From positions 18,675 through 82,674 of the forward strand of contig VCJN01001113.1 of assembly GCA_006384855.1 (NCBI GenBank): a DNA stretch of 64,000 nucleotides, written 5' to 3'. The notes beneath the pieces were generated by a model, which saw nothing but the letters and a program-made list of their open reading frames with translations, did no database searches and was not told the origin of the DNA. Origin of the DNA: Tetraselmis striata. Its lineage: Eukaryota > Chlorophyta > Chlorodendrophyceae > Chlorodendrales > Chlorodendraceae. The position numbers and the translations under genes were made by a program. Each line of letters starts with the position of its first letter. The stretch's first letter is position 1. This document shows positions 1-12,600 of this stretch, piece by piece.

Positions 1-515
1 ATGGCGTGGCCCCTGGTGGGGCGACATGGCACAGGACCGCATATCGCAGGATAATAGCAACGCATGGCACGGCATGGGGCGGCACGGAAATGCCGGCACA
101 CGCAACTCCACACGCATCAAACCACAGGCCAATGGCACTCACATTGACATTGATCACAGCGACGGCGAGTACGACGGCACTTTAACAACCCGTTATGCAT
201 TATATTTTAAGCAAATCGAAATCTAAATCGAGAAGAGGCATGTTGGGTGGGGGGGGGTGGGGGGGGGGGGGGCGGGGGGCTACCGTGGCGGTGAAGTTGT
301 TTGGAACGTCGCAGCTGATGGGAAGGCAGTGCTCAAACTCGTTCCTGCACAGAGGCAGCGTGGCCAGGGAAGGGCGACAGGGGACGGCGAGGACTCAGCA
401 CACGTTAGACTTTCCTACAGCAACGGAACAGCTGCTCTCCTCTGCATGGGCGGCATTTGCGAGAGGGTCAAAGGTCGGCACGGGGGCAGGCATGGGACTG
501 GGACTGGGCAGGGGC
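1..515. other. 3' flank of the GT8 gene, no gene seen
   Basis: I see no convincing coding exon here. The stretch holds a poly(G) run near 247-275, and it lies just downstream of the stop codon of the minus-strand glycosyltransferase gene, so part of it should be 3' UTR. The short open frames on both strands are GC-rich noise without recognisable domains. Confidence 0.5.
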
Positions 516-3500
516 TCACTTGTCAAACAAGCCCATGGGGTCGTGAGGCTCCAGGAGCCGCATGGAAGCGCGCGTGGTTGGGAGCGAGAAGCCGATGAGG
601 CTGTAGTAGTAGTGCCACCTGCCGGAGCGCCGCCCGCGGCCGTCAGAGGCGGCAACGGTTAGACAGCGCGTCGGCACATGTACCGGCACGCAATGTGGCT
701 CATGTACGGTGAGCACCGGCGTGGGGAGTTTGAATGGGTTACTTCTCCGGCCGCAGGAGCGGGCAAGTGGCGGACGCACCACTCCTCGCTGACGGCCTCC
801 CACAGGTGCTGGTCCCTCCGCAGCGGGCACGGGTAGGAGCAGGGGATGCGCCAGCCGGGCAGCCAGGGCGGCACGCCATCGCCATTTTGGATGCCGAGCG
901 CCTTGGGGGGAGAGGAGGCGAAGAGGGGGAAGGGGGCAAACGTGCATGTTGTTGAATGATGACACTTCGCCAGGGACAACACCATTCGCAGGGCGACATT
1001 GTTGAATATACCAGTATACTAGCGTGTAGGTGGCTAATATTTCAAGTGACGGGGCATGGCCTTTTTTAATTTGCCACACTTCTGGCATCATTCTCTTTAA
1101 ATTTATATATCCTGCCATAATTGTATTTTTGTATTCTTATTATTGCCGAACTCATTCGATCGCAGTACAATTTTTCGACGCGGTACTATAAGGATTGTAT
1201 GATAACTAGTGTCTACACTGCTTGATTTCATGCACGGCGTACATTGTTATCCTTATTATACGCGTGTGTAAAATACTTACCAGTATACACGGGTAATTCT
1301 AACCGGTACCGAAAAGGATTATGTACGACGATGATACGAGAATAAGCATAATATTACCCATACGACGTATAATAACGGAATCTTAACGGAATCTTATTGC
1401 TATGCATCGGTACGCATTCGTGTATCGCTGCATGATTTCAAACAATGTACTTAGTGCCTTCCGAGATCCATTCGCAATACGACAGAGATGATATATCTGT
1501 CAGCCTTCTTTCATAAAAATCCAAATTATCAACGCATTTTGTATTCCGTTTTATCCTCTTCTATTTCTTCTTCCGAACTTCCAACCTCATAGATTACTGG
1601 TTAGTTATTAAAACTTTCGCAACGAAACGCTATATACTGTGCCACAAAACCTCGTCGTTTGGAGTTTTCATTTTTCGGGATGTCAAGAAATGCCTCGGAT
1701 TTGGTTGATGTAACAATAGCCAAGAGACGATAAACACCTCTCGCCAGCTCAAACGCCCTCGTCGCACCAAAAGAAGTGGAGTCAAGAGTAGCGCACTGAG
1801 GGCGTAGGGATGGACGAGGTCCGCGCGCCCGCTCGTACCTGGATCATGCCGTACTCGAGCGTGGTGTACGCGGAGTACGGGGGCATGCTTTTGATGACCA
1901 TGTGCAGCCGCGACTCGACCGCCTCGTGGTGCAGCAGCTCGACCAGCTTGCTCTCGTGCTCCAGCAGAGCGGCGGAGATGGTGGACCACTGCGAGCCCGG
2001 GCGAGGCGGAAGGGGATTTTCAGTGTGCGGACGAGGAATAACGAGAAAGTCAACAAACTTGTACGGAATGTAAGCAGTAACAGTGCGAGCAGGAGCCGCA
2101 CGTGCACGAAGTAGCCGGTGAAGAAGAGCTTTGCCATGTAGATCACGGAGCCGTCGTCGCGCTCCTCGGCCGAATCAATCGTCGCCGCCTACAGCAGGAT
2201 CCGCCCGTCAGGTCCGAGTCCGGGTAGTCGCGGGTGGCGGCTGAATATTACGAGGGGCGAACGGGCGAGTCGATGCCCGCACCTGCCGCAGCATGTCGAA
2301 GAACGTCTCGCGGGACGGCTCAAACAGAAAGGCGCCGTCGTTGAACACCTCGTGCACGACGCGCGGGTGCCTTGGCGCCTCTATGGCCGCCGGTGCTTGC
2401 GCTTCCCACACCGCCTCCATGTTCTGCGCGCGCAGCAGCATTCGCGAATCAGACCTTCAACTCTCCCCCGCCGCCAGAAATGACTCTCACAAATCCGAGC
2501 CGCCATATTGTTTGATCTTTATTCGGCTACTATTCGATTCTTGATACATTATACAATGGACAGACATTGCGACGGCGAGGATAGATACAAAATCCCTGCG
2601 AAGTCCGTTGCTACTAATTCAATAAGGTTGACTATCGAAAGTTCCAATGGAAATCTCATGAAATGATCTTAAGCTAAAAACAAACAAGAATGCTTGCCAA
2701 TAGCATATTCACCCCACATCTGTCTAGCTGTACAGGATATATATATATATATCCTTCCTAGCTATGTTCCTACATATATATAATACGTATGTATGTAATA
2801 TATACTAAACAGGATTCATAGTTTTATTGCATGTAATACTGGCCGCCCAGTTAAATTGCAGCCAGGCGCCTACCTTGCGGAACCACACCGACGGGTCAAA
2901 GTAGGCAATCCGGCTGTACTCCTCTGCCAGCCACATGGACATCTTGTTGAAGCCGACGTGTGTACTGGGGTCGTACGGCTCCGCCACGCGCATGACCTGG
3001 ACGCAGGCGCCCTGCAGCGCCTCGACGGGCGCAGCTGTGACCTGTGGCAAGGCGACGCCGGCGCCAAGCGGACGCCTTGCGTGAGAACGAAGCGCGGCGG
3101 CAGGGGAGGGCAGGGAAGTGGAAGGGGGAGCGGGGCGGGGCACGCTAAGCTGGACGGGCTGCTAACATCTCTAGAGGCGCGGTGCAGTTAACTACCCAGG
3201 GCAGTATGCTAATGAGGCAGGCTCGAAGAAATAAACCCCATGGGTCGTTATCAGAGCTCTATCCGCACAGGGCTGCTCACCTGCGGCTGTAAAACCAGGT
3301 AACGGCTCAATGTTCTCGTCACTGTAAAAGCGCAGAATCACTTGCATCCGCCCCACCCTCGCAGAAGCTTTCCCTGGGTCAGACACCATAACCTGGGATA
3401 ATACCTGAATGCCAGAGTTCGACACGTTGTTGAAACAACGCGGGTATAGCCGAGCGGGCGGTGGTGTCGTGGTGAATCTGTTAGGAGTAAATTAGGGCCA

Positions 3501-6500
3501 GACCGCGGCTATACGCCGATGCGAATGTTTGTGGGTAGTGGCTAGAATGTGGGATTTGTTATTCGGTGGGAGCGGGTGGCGGGGCGCACATTGGCGGACA
3601 CAAAGACCAGCATGTCGCGGTCTTGTGTGCTGTACTTGCGCAGCGTGTAGATGAGGACAAGTGCCCCAGGGAGGTCGCTGTCCTGGTTCATCATGGTCGC
3701 CCACGCCTCGTGGCAGCCGGTGGGCCCGCCTATACCTGTGAGGGGGCAAGGCAGGCCAGCGAAGATGCAAGTGCAAATGCTTCAGTGCCATCCAGCGCTG
3801 GCAAAGGACCCACAGAGTCGCCCTCATGTGGGGTGGTTTCGGGGCATAACAGATTTTCGCCGCTGTCGGCGCTCTAGACCCCATTCATTGGGCGGCAGGT
3901 CCTCCAACCATGGTATATCTGCAGAAATCTCGGCACTCAAGATTGGCATTTGCGGGTTGTGGTTTTCGAGCATAAATATCAGCGCAAATGGCGGCAATCC
4001 AATGACAAAGCCAATCGAATGTTGTGGTTTCGGAGCATCGTTGATGATAGACACGCGCATGTCCGCAGTCATGGGGGGATATGGTTTTAAAGCAAGGCAC
4101 ACATGCATCGCCGTATATATGGTTTCGGAGCATCAGATATCCGCGCCTTGGTTGGCATTTAGCAGAATGCAGTCACTGCCGCAACATGTCTAGCACATTC
4201 CGTGCGCGTGGTGTTGGTTTCAAAGCAGTTGCAAAGCGAGATATGATCTGCTCAAAGTCGTCAGATGGGTACCGGCATCAGTGAAATCAAGGGACTTTTG
4301 ATACAAACTCTATAGAGTAGTGGACTGCCTCCCTGGGCTACGGGATGGAGGCGCACCTGGGCTGGCCCTCTGGCGGTCGTCCGGCTGGATGTTGACGACG
4401 GCAGGTTTGTAGAGACCGCGCTCGCAGGGCACCGTCGTCATGCCCACGCAGACCTTCTTGTCTGCCATCACCTTCACCGGCCACTGTAGTGGCCACTCCT
4501 ACCAGCGGCAAGGTTTGGTTTCCGGAGTCAGATAAGTGCCGCATCGGAAGCGCAGCAGGACAGCGGAGGGCGGGACAGCGCAGGGTACGGGGGGCAAGGG
4601 GAGCCGAGCCGGTGCAAGCCGGGGCATGAACGCACCGCGAGGGACTGCCCCGGCCCAGCAATATTGACGATGGCGGCGGACCGTGGGACGGCCACGGCTG
4701 CTGCATCTCCAGCCACATGGCATGCGCCGCACGAGCGGCGACATTGGCCCTCCTTGCCCATCCCGCCCAACTGCGATATGGAACGAAAACATCCACATGT
4801 GTCAGCATTGGCACGGTGCAAATCCCCGCAGCCGCGATGTCTGCGACAGCTGCGGCCATCCAGCTCTGCCGCATCTACATTGACTTCCAACCGTCAAACG
4901 CCGGGGAGGAGGGCCGCGCCCTCATTGGTTTGCCACTGGGCAACAGGTGAAGAGCTAAAAGTGACACAGGTATCGGCATGCATCCTCCACCCCACCCCCC
5001 TACCCGGCCCCTCTTCCAAGCTCCTCTCCTCCCCTCATCATTCTGATGGCTGTTCTTGCGGATCAACAACGTACCCCCTGTTGTGTCCACCACAGTCCGA
5101 TCACCAGACTATATCTCATTTCCGTACTGTAATCAGACTCCGAATGCACCGATGCTACCATTCCCCCCGGATGTGGGTTGTTGATTCCAGATGCACAATG
5201 GCAGGGCGCCACTGCCACGGCCGCTGAAGCATGGAGATGGTAGCCTGCATCTCCAATGCCACGACTGTCACGTCTTCTGCCTGAAGGCTATGGTTTGCCC
5301 CGCATGGCTTACTGGCAGCTGGGCGCGCTCCTAGCTGTGCGCCTCCCCCCCCCCACCCCCCCTGCAGGTTAAATAACCCGGGGAAAGCCAAGGATGCCTA
5401 TGCAGACCGCCAATGGCATGCGGGGCTGCTCGCCAGGAATTGCAACACCAGCACCGGCAGAAATATGGGCCAGAAGCAAAGGGACAGGCTGCAGCGCGCC
5501 GCACCATGTAGCTGCGGTTCTCCTCGCACATGCCGTCCTCCGCCCAGGTGGGGCAACTGGCGCTCTTGTCCTCGCAGCCAGGGTCCGCCTGCGCCGCGTA
5601 CGAGGCGCCGCCCAGCCACGACGCGCCGCTGCCGTCGCCACCGGGCGCGGCCTGCCCGCCATCACCAGCATCCGCCGCGCCGCCCTCCTGCCCAGGCAGG
5701 CTGAAGTCCGCAATGAAGGGGTCCACCTCGGGTGTGCAGCTGCCGCACGTCAGGCGGCACTGGCCCTCGAAATCCTCGGTGCCCTGCATCCAGCTACAAG
5801 GGTGCGGCAGAGAGGCACGGAAGCGAAGCTCAGCTGCGGGATTGCTGGTGCCTCTGAGGCCGCACAGCCCAGCATGCTCGACAGAGGCATTAGAGAATAC
5901 ATGGAGTGGGGAGGAGGAGGGCGTACTCGGGGTTGTTTGTGCACTCGCCGGCGTCGCGAAGGGTGGCGCACTCGGCGTGGATGTCCCGACACTCAGCTGA
6001 GGCGGCGGCCTCCACTGCGTCGCCGCACACGCCGCAGGCCGCGGGGCAGGCGCCCACCCCCGCCTCCTCGTTGCCCACCATGTAAGCCGCGTTGTTCAGG
6101 CACTCCCCCGCAGCCGCCCAGCCGCGGCAGTCCGCCTCACGGTCCACGCAGTCCTCGGGCGCGATGTCGGGCAGGCTGTCTGCCGGCTGTGCATGCGCCG
6201 CATGCGCCGCCTTCACAAAGCCCGCTGCCGCCAGGCTGTTTTGGACCTGATGCCCACAACACGGGTAGTTCATCAGCAGCTGCACAGCCACCAGCTGATA
6301 CTCGGCGATGCTTGCCGCAGGAACGTCGAAAGTGGGAAGCATTTAATATTCAACAATAAACAAACAAACACGCTGTGGAAAACGCGATAGAGACAGCAGC
6401 TGCACAGTCACTAAATTGCTCCCCCATCGTGCACCGCACCTCCTCCTTCGCGATGGCGGACAGCTCGTTGTTCATGACGTCACGCTCCGCGGACGCCCAG

Positions 6501-6631
6501 CTCCCGCTGGCCGCGAGGTACGCCAGGAGCGCGCCCATCGCCAGGCCAGCAACGCCGACGGCGAGCTTGTTGCGAGCCAGGAAGCCAGGCGGCCCAGGCC
6601 GCTGATGCCCGAGGTCGTCCTCCGCCGGCAT
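516..6631 (-). CDS. ShKT-domain GT8 glycosyltransferase, type II membrane protein
   Basis: I assembled 12 exons with GT-AG introns: 6631-6440, 6246-5927, 5793-5505, 4770-4717, 4483-4357, 3735-3590, 3041-2874, 2423-2283, 2188-2108, 1988-1839, 901-780 and 618-516. Phases agree at every junction and give 630 residues. Residues 1-21 are cytosolic, followed by a membrane anchor (about 22-42). Three six-Cys ShKT domains lie at about 97-138, 150-190 and 244-284; each is completed only by splicing, which supports the model. The GT8 (glycogenin-like) domain starts near 335 (WATMMNQDSDLPGALVLIYT) and continues with FNKMSMWLAEEYSRIAYFD and EVFNDGAFLFEPSRETFFDM. The likely role is a Golgi glycosyltransferase using a nucleotide sugar. 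Odd: the metal-binding DxD motif expected after YSRIAYF reads D-P-S, so activity may be altered or lost. ShKT domains commonly accompany secretory-pathway enzymes in algae. The start is the first ATG before the anchor. The C-terminal exons (901-516) are less certain. Confidence 0.8.
902..1838 (-). other. AT-rich intron 10 of the GT8 gene
   Basis: This 937-bp intron separates the exon ending in EYGMIQ from the penultimate exon. Its middle part (about 1000-1720) is clearly richer in A and T than the surrounding GC-rich exons and introns. I see no coding potential. A small AT-rich insertion would explain the composition, but I found no terminal repeats. Confidence 0.55.
3736..4356 (-). other. 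Intron 5 of the GT8 gene with a repeated short motif
   Basis: The intron contains several copies of a short motif, TGGTTTCGGAGCAT or a variant, at about 3960, 4024, 4080, 4119 and 4212. The same 12-mer core recurs elsewhere in the window. No coding sequence is recognisable. The 3192-3425 open frame in intron 6 is likewise not conserved-looking and breaks the GT8 reading, so I left it out of the gene. Confidence 0.5.
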
Positions 6632-7286
6632 GTCGGCGCCCTCACTGCGCACCTAACGCACTAGCAGCACACATCATCTCTCCGCGTCAGTCACTGGACA
6701 GCCTCATCAGTAACCCCCAAGCAACCCGCTCCGGCTACCGCTGGACGCGGCCGCCCGCCGGGGCGTCGTGCGAGTTCCCGAGTTCCGTCGCCACCGCCAC
6801 AAGCCCCCGACCAACTTGCCCTCGACAAGGCCGGGAAAGAGCGTTGCAAAGGCAACCCGGGGACGAGCATCCAGAGATTCGGGCCTTTATTGCAGGCGAG
6901 CCGCGCGCGGCCGAGGGCAGCAGCATGGCGGAGCGTAGCGCCCCCCTCCCCCCCGCCCCCCCGCCCTTCCCCCGCGCCCCCAAGAATCTCATGTGGAGCT
7001 TACGTTCTGCCTCTACTGGGCCTTTAGGTCGGACCAGCCAGGGCTCTCCTCTGTCGCGGGAACAATTCGCTTTGTGTTTAAGTGCTCATGCTCGTCGAAC
7101 AAATGCGCGTGCAAGTCTACCCCGTCAATCACGCCAGCGTCGGCGCAGTAGAGCGAGAGTTATGGCCGCGACGGCGATAGGGCGGATGTCCCAGCAGGCC
7201 TCTACTTGGCGCGGGCCGCGGGCTCATCGGCCAAAATGTCCCCCCGCCCTGCATCCAGGTATTAATATGAAGCAACTTGACAGTTG
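6632..7286. other. 5' flank of the GT8 gene
   Basis: No gene is supported. The region upstream of the minus-strand start codon at 6631 would contain the promoter and 5' UTR, but I recognise no TATA box. It is GC-rich with C-runs near 6950-6970 and ends at the target-site duplication of the retrotransposon insertion. Confidence 0.45.
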
Positions 7287-7299
7287 AATCATCAGCGAT

Positions 7300-8636
7300 C
7301 TATCGGTGGTACGAGTACTGCCAATACCGTTACTACATGCGCTTTTGTAGCTCTGAAGATGTCGCCGGGCGAATTAGTGGCACACCCTCCGTCAGCAGCC
7401 ACTGTTTCCCTCCCAGAATCGCTGCCACGTTCTACTGCTCCGCCCTCGGGTACGGGTTCGGGTGCGACCTCCGATGATCAACCCACGACCATGGTTGTCC
7501 AACGCCACCTCAGCCGTGCGATTTGCTTGCGTGACTTCGTGGCCCTCGATCTCAGCTTCCAAGAACGTAATGGTGCAGCGGCCTCGCGACTTGATACCCT
7601 GCGCATGTACTGCGCGTGCGGGCCGGGCTCCCTATCGCTTTTCCAGTCGGATCACGAGTCCGCCCGCAAGATTCCCCATGCTGCTTATTCGGCCGCCGCT
7701 GCGCGGGTACTGGGCCTTTGCCCGCGCGGAGGTTCCGCGCTTGTCACTTGCCCTGGCCCAACGTGTGGTATTGATCCCTTATGGCTTCGCTCTACGGATG
7801 GCTCGAACCGGAGCGCTACGGATTTCATCGTGGATCATCTACCCATATGCCCCGTAGCGAACTACAAGCACCGCATGCATACCGCTTTGAAGAATCTGTG
7901 GGCATCTGTGGCAATTGATGCGGGGGCGGTGCTTGACCGGGACCGCTCGGGAGCCGGCGACTTGACCCTTGAGACGAGTGGGCTGCGCCCAGCGGACGGA
8001 CCGCTCGCGGCCGTCGGACATGACGCTGGCGGGGTGGGGAGGGGCGGCGTGCGATTACATGATCGACTTCGCGTGCGTGTCCTCCACGACCCCCACTTGG
8101 AGCAACGACCCCCGCTGGTGCATCCCGGGAATCGCGGCGACCGAGGCGGAGCATGCTAAGTTGGCAGCGGACCGGGCGTCTTCCGCCCCAGTGCAGGGTG
8201 TTCACCGGTACTACCCTTTTGTGGTTGAGGACCGCGGCCGACTCGGGAAGTCCGCTTTGACGGTGGTCTACATCTTCGCGGTGCTGTTGGCTATGCGCAA
8301 CTTCCCTGGCGGTCCTTCCGCCCCGACCTCTTGCTATCTTCGTGGTCAATCCGTTCAGGCACTTCGAAACTTTGTCGCCGGCCAACCTGCTGAGTTCCGC
8401 CGTCACCTGTCGCGCACACGGCGGGGGCTGTTGCAGCGGGTCTCGGCTTGCGTGCATGGTACCCTGGGCGGCATTCTCTCTGCCGGTGTGCAGATGGCCA
8501 AGTCTGATGCGTGTGCTCGTGCCCACTCTGTGTCTTCTCATGTTACTGCTTCCACCCCGCAGTCGATGTAGAGGACCTTTCTGATTGCCTTTTATTTTGG
8601 TGATTTCCGATATCGCCTTCTGCTGCTAGCTCATGT
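7300..8636 (+). mobile_element. 5'-truncated non-LTR retrotransposon, copy 1
   Basis: The insertion is flanked by a 13-bp direct repeat, AATCATCAGCGAT, at 7287-7299 and 8637-8649, as expected for a target-site duplication. From about 7445 to the end it is closely similar to 58450-59578 plus 62162-62247, so this is a dispersed family with a common 3' end near GCTAGCTCATGTAA. Only the 3' part of a LINE ORF is present; 5' truncation is usual for such elements. No poly(A) tail is visible. Confidence 0.82.
7462..8571 (+). pseudogene. C-terminal part of LINE ORF2 (zinc knuckle plus endonuclease-like domain)
   Basis: The 3' frame encodes a C/H-rich segment (DHLPICPVANYKHRMHTALK), then RPSD, CDYMIDFACV, an AATEAEHAKLAADR helix and YYPFVVEDRGRLGKSAL. 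This order, a zinc knuckle followed by a PD-(D/E)XK-like module, resembles the C-terminal end of LINEs with restriction-like endonucleases. The assignment is from pattern, not a search. A 4-bp duplication near 7992-8000 (GGAC repeated, absent from copy 2) shifts the frame between the zinc knuckle and the endonuclease-like part, so this copy is dead. Confidence 0.6.
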
Positions 8637-8649
8637 AATCATCAGCGAT

Positions 8650-9139
8650 GCGTCGATTTTTCAGAAAATTTAGAAGAACGGGTTCTATGTCACTGGCCCA
8701 CAGTTCCATGAAGTGCATTGCCAGCGCTTTGAAGTACCAGCAGCGAGCGTTTGCATTGCCGGCGCTTAGAAGTACCAGTTTTTTTTTTCCCTTACCAGCA
8801 GCGAGTAGCGAGTACCAGTACCAGTACCAGCAGGCGCGGTGCGGGCGCCGCTTTTAGGCGGCTTGCTGTGTTGATTTTCTAATTCTGGGGAACTGCCTTT
8901 TTTGTAATTCACACCAGTACCAGCAGCGAGTAGCGAGTACCAGTACCAGCAGCGAGCGTTCGCATTGCCAGCGCTTTGAAGTACCAGAGTTGTCTTTTCC
9001 ATTACCAGCAGCGAGTATCGAGTACCAGTACTCATAGCCTCCCAACCGTGAGATCGTAATCGGACGGCTGTGTAATTAAGGACCGTGGGTGGGTGGGCGG
9101 GTGGGTGGATTATAGTACTTAGTAGTATATTCAAGTAAT
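8650..9139. repeat. Tandemly duplicated GTACCAG-rich repeat
   Basis: The block AGCGAGCGTTTGCATTGCC followed by GAAGTACCAG and a TACCAGCAGCGAGTA-rich tail occurs near 8740-8830 and again near 8950-9030, a duplication of about 210 bp. The short motif GTACCAG recurs many times. No gene is visible. The copia element begins just to the right. Confidence 0.55.
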
Positions 9140-9144
9140 AAGTG

Positions 9145-9627
9145 TGTCGGAGGGGATTGTCAAAGTGATGGCTGAGTGGCACTGTCACTGATGGGGGGAG
9201 AGTCGGCGAGAGTCGGCGTGCACGCGTCGAATCACGTCGAGTGCCAGCAAGCAAGGTGCGAGCTGGAAAGGCAAAGGGCTGCTATGAGCCGTGGGCGATG
9301 GACGATAGGTAGTCGCTGTCGCCGTGGTGATGGCTGAGTGGCACTGTCACGTGAGAGAAAGGGTGAGTCGGAATATTTCTGGAAAAGCAGTTGACTGAAT
9401 TACAAGGAGCCGAGGCTGGCAATTTATACCAGCCGACTAGGTGTCACTTAGAACGGACACCTCTCCGTCTAAGAAGGCCAACTGGCAAAGATGCCTAGGT
9501 GCCATGCTTTGGTGCCGTACTGCTGCCATAAGGTCCAAATTAGGCACAGGTACGGCAGCCAGAAAAATGCGGAATTTCACAGAGAGAAAAAGCGGATTCA
9601 GGGTACCGGGGTACCCTGGGTCCAACA
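9145..9627 (-). repeat. 3' LTR of the copia element
   Basis: This 483-bp copy is nearly identical to 15998-16484. It starts TGTCGG and ends CCAACA in plus-strand reading, and AAGTG lies immediately outside it. Confidence 0.93.
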
Positions 9628-9634
9628 CCCCTCC

Positions 9635-12600
9635 TCATCCTGTGGAATCCCGCGGGCGCAAGACTGATGGCGGCAGAGGCGCAACACGGGGCTCCTCGGA
9701 TGACCCCATTAGGAAAGCGCGGAAACGAAGAAAGGTAGTCAGCGGCAGCGCCTTAGTGAAGAAATCGGCGAGCTGGTCTGCGGTAGGCGTGTAGTGCATG
9801 TCGATGACGCCATCTTGGCAGAGTTGGGCTGCATACTGAAACTTGAGGTCAATGTGGCGTTGCGCGCTTGTAATCATACCATGCTTCACCTGAACGATGC
9901 ACGCTTGATTGTCCTCGCATACCCGCACTGGGTCAGTGGTGGGGTGGTGGAGCTGGCGCAGAAGAACGCGAATAAACGCCAGACATTTGCATGCCATGCA
10001 GAGCGCCACGAACTCCGCCTCGGCAGTAGACATGGCCACGCTCTTCTGAACTTGCGCGCGGTAGGCGACTGGGGTGCCATACACCAGGGCAAGATAGCCG
10101 GTAGTGGAGCGGCGTTTGGGCGCGAAGGTTGCCCAGTCAGCGTCCACAAAAAAGAGGAAGTCAGGTGCCTCGTTGTCCAGTTGCTTCCGGAAAATGAGGC
10201 CATGGTTGGGGGTGCCCTTGAGGTAGCGCAGCACTGATACGGCGATCTGCCAGTGACGCTCGGTGGGGGACGCCATGTAGGCGCACAGGCGGCCGACCAC
10301 AAACGCAATGTCCGGTTGTGATGCCACAGCCAGCCAGATAAGGCTACCAACAAGATTGGGATAGGAAAAGAGTTTGGTGTCGAGGGGCGTGCCTGTAGGG
10401 TCATGAAAATCGGTATCCGGTGTGCAGGGTAGGCGGCGAGGCGCGCACGCCGCCATGTTGAAGGTAGTCAAGATGTCGTTGATGTACTTCTCCTGATGGA
10501 GGTGGAGCACGCCTCCCGGCTTGCGATCAATGGCCATGCCAAGAAGCCATGTGCATAGGCCGTCAGTAGTTGCATCAAACGTAGAGAAGAGAGAAGTCTG
10601 AAAACGCTCCCGGATGTCGGACGACGGGGAGGTAGCCAGCATGATGTCATCGACGTAGACGCATAGGATGGCCAGCAGCGATTTATCGACTGCGAGCAGC
10701 GTCCATACGCCTGGATCGCACTCGGAGCTGACGAAGCCGAAGTCACGGAGAAAAGAAGAAAAGCGCACAAACCACGCCATGGGTGCCTGCGGCAGGCCAT
10801 AGAGTGCCTTAACGAGTTTCCAAGCCTGATCCTTGCGGCCGTAGCCGGGGGGGGGGGGGGGGGGGGGTAGACGTAGACATCTTCATCGAGGTTAGCGTTG
10901 AGGAAAGCACAGGTGACGTCGAACTGGTACAGCTCCCAGTCAAGTTGAATTGCGAGAGCAATAGTGGTGCGCAAGGCGATGAAGCTGACGACTGGGGCAT
11001 AGGTCTTAGTGTCATCATAGTTCTCGCCGGCAGTAAGTTGATCGCCGCGGACAACCACTCTGGCCTTGCGCTTGATGAGGTTGCCATCCTTGTCTTGTTT
11101 CTCCGCAAAGGCCCACGCCGTCTGTATGATGATTGCTGATGGGTTGTCACGGCGAAGGTCAGGAATGCTGATCCAAACAAAGGTCTCCATCTTGGTGATA
11201 GAGGCGATCTCTCGGTCCATGGAATGTTTCCAGTCATCGGGGTGATTGCTGGAGATGGCCTCCTTGTAGTTGCGCGGCGCCTTGGACACGCGGACAGTGG
11301 GTGCTGGCAGGGCGAGGGCGGCCATCTGCGCCGGGTAGGGGCGCACAACCTCCGCGATGGCGGATGCTACCAGCTTGGGGTGGTAGTCGCTAAGGTCGAC
11401 ATAAGGAGAAGATATGTGCGCTGATCCACTGGAGTGAGGAGTTGGCAGTGCTGTGGCGTCCCCCTCCTGATGACGCGGAAGATACGTCCCTTCTGGCTGC
11501 GGAGGTGGGGGCCCCTCCTGCGCGGAGGCAAGCGCCGCTGACGGCGGCATGGGTGGCGGCATGGGAGGTGGCGCGTGGGGCCCCTCCTGCTGGTCCAAGG
11601 GTTGCGGCTCATCCATCAGGTGGTCATCGTCGGGGAGCTGGAAGACTGGCATAGAGAGTGCCGGTGTGCTGGAGAAGGGTCGTGTCACCTCATCAAAGAT
11701 GACATCGCGTGTAACCGTTTCGCGCCTAGTAGCCGGGTTGTATATGCGGTAGCCGGCGGAGTCCTCATGGTGGCCAACGTAGATGCCCGGCCAGGATTTA
11801 GGTGTCATTTTTCCTTTGGCTGCCCGCATAGTCACAGGTATGTTGACCCAGGCCACACAGCCGAAAACATGCAGGTTGGCGAGGTCGGGTTTGCGACCGG
11901 TCATCAGCGTGTAAGGTATGGCGTTGACGGACGAGCTCCACTGGCGGTTGCAGAGATAGACGGCGTGAAGATACGCCCAGTCCCAGAAGGTGCGGTCGAG
12001 GCCGGCGTGGAGAAGCATGGCTTGGGCACACTCACCGATAGTGCGGAAAGAGCGCTCCGCCAGGCATGCCTGATGATGAGAGTGGGATGCGGTAAAGTCC
12101 AGCGCGATGTTGAGGTCTGCACATGCTTGACGAAACGGAGAGCCGGTATAAACCGCGCTGCGATCGGCACGTATGCGTTGAACGGTGTGACCCATGCCGA
12201 GAACCGCCGCATGAAGTTGATGGACGGCGCGGACGGCCTCGTCCTTGGTGCGCATGGTGATCGCTACCTTTACTCCAGTGTAGGAATCCACCGCGCCGAA
12301 AACATGCTGCGCGCCAGTGACCGACGGACAAGGTCCCTTCCAGTCGTCGATGACCACGAGCATGTATGGTGCCTCCGCGCGTGGGGAGGGCTGACGGTTG
12401 ACTGACTGCTGGTGGGATTTGGCCTGAATGCACGCTGGGCATATGGCCTCCGGGGCAGATCCGAGTTTCGGGATGCCGATGGCATGTTGTTGGGTGAGCT
12501 CCATGTGGCGCGCGCAGCGATGACCAAGTCGAAGATGCCACAGGGAGTAGGAGGCCGTTGGAGATGGCAGTGCCATGACCCCATGAGACGGATCGCGGAT

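Noticed and set aside
3192-3425. 77-codon minus-strand frame between GT8 exons 6 and 7
   Set aside because: Joining VSAN directly to VTAAPVEAL keeps the GT8 fold and phase; this frame lies in the intron and adds nothing recognisable.
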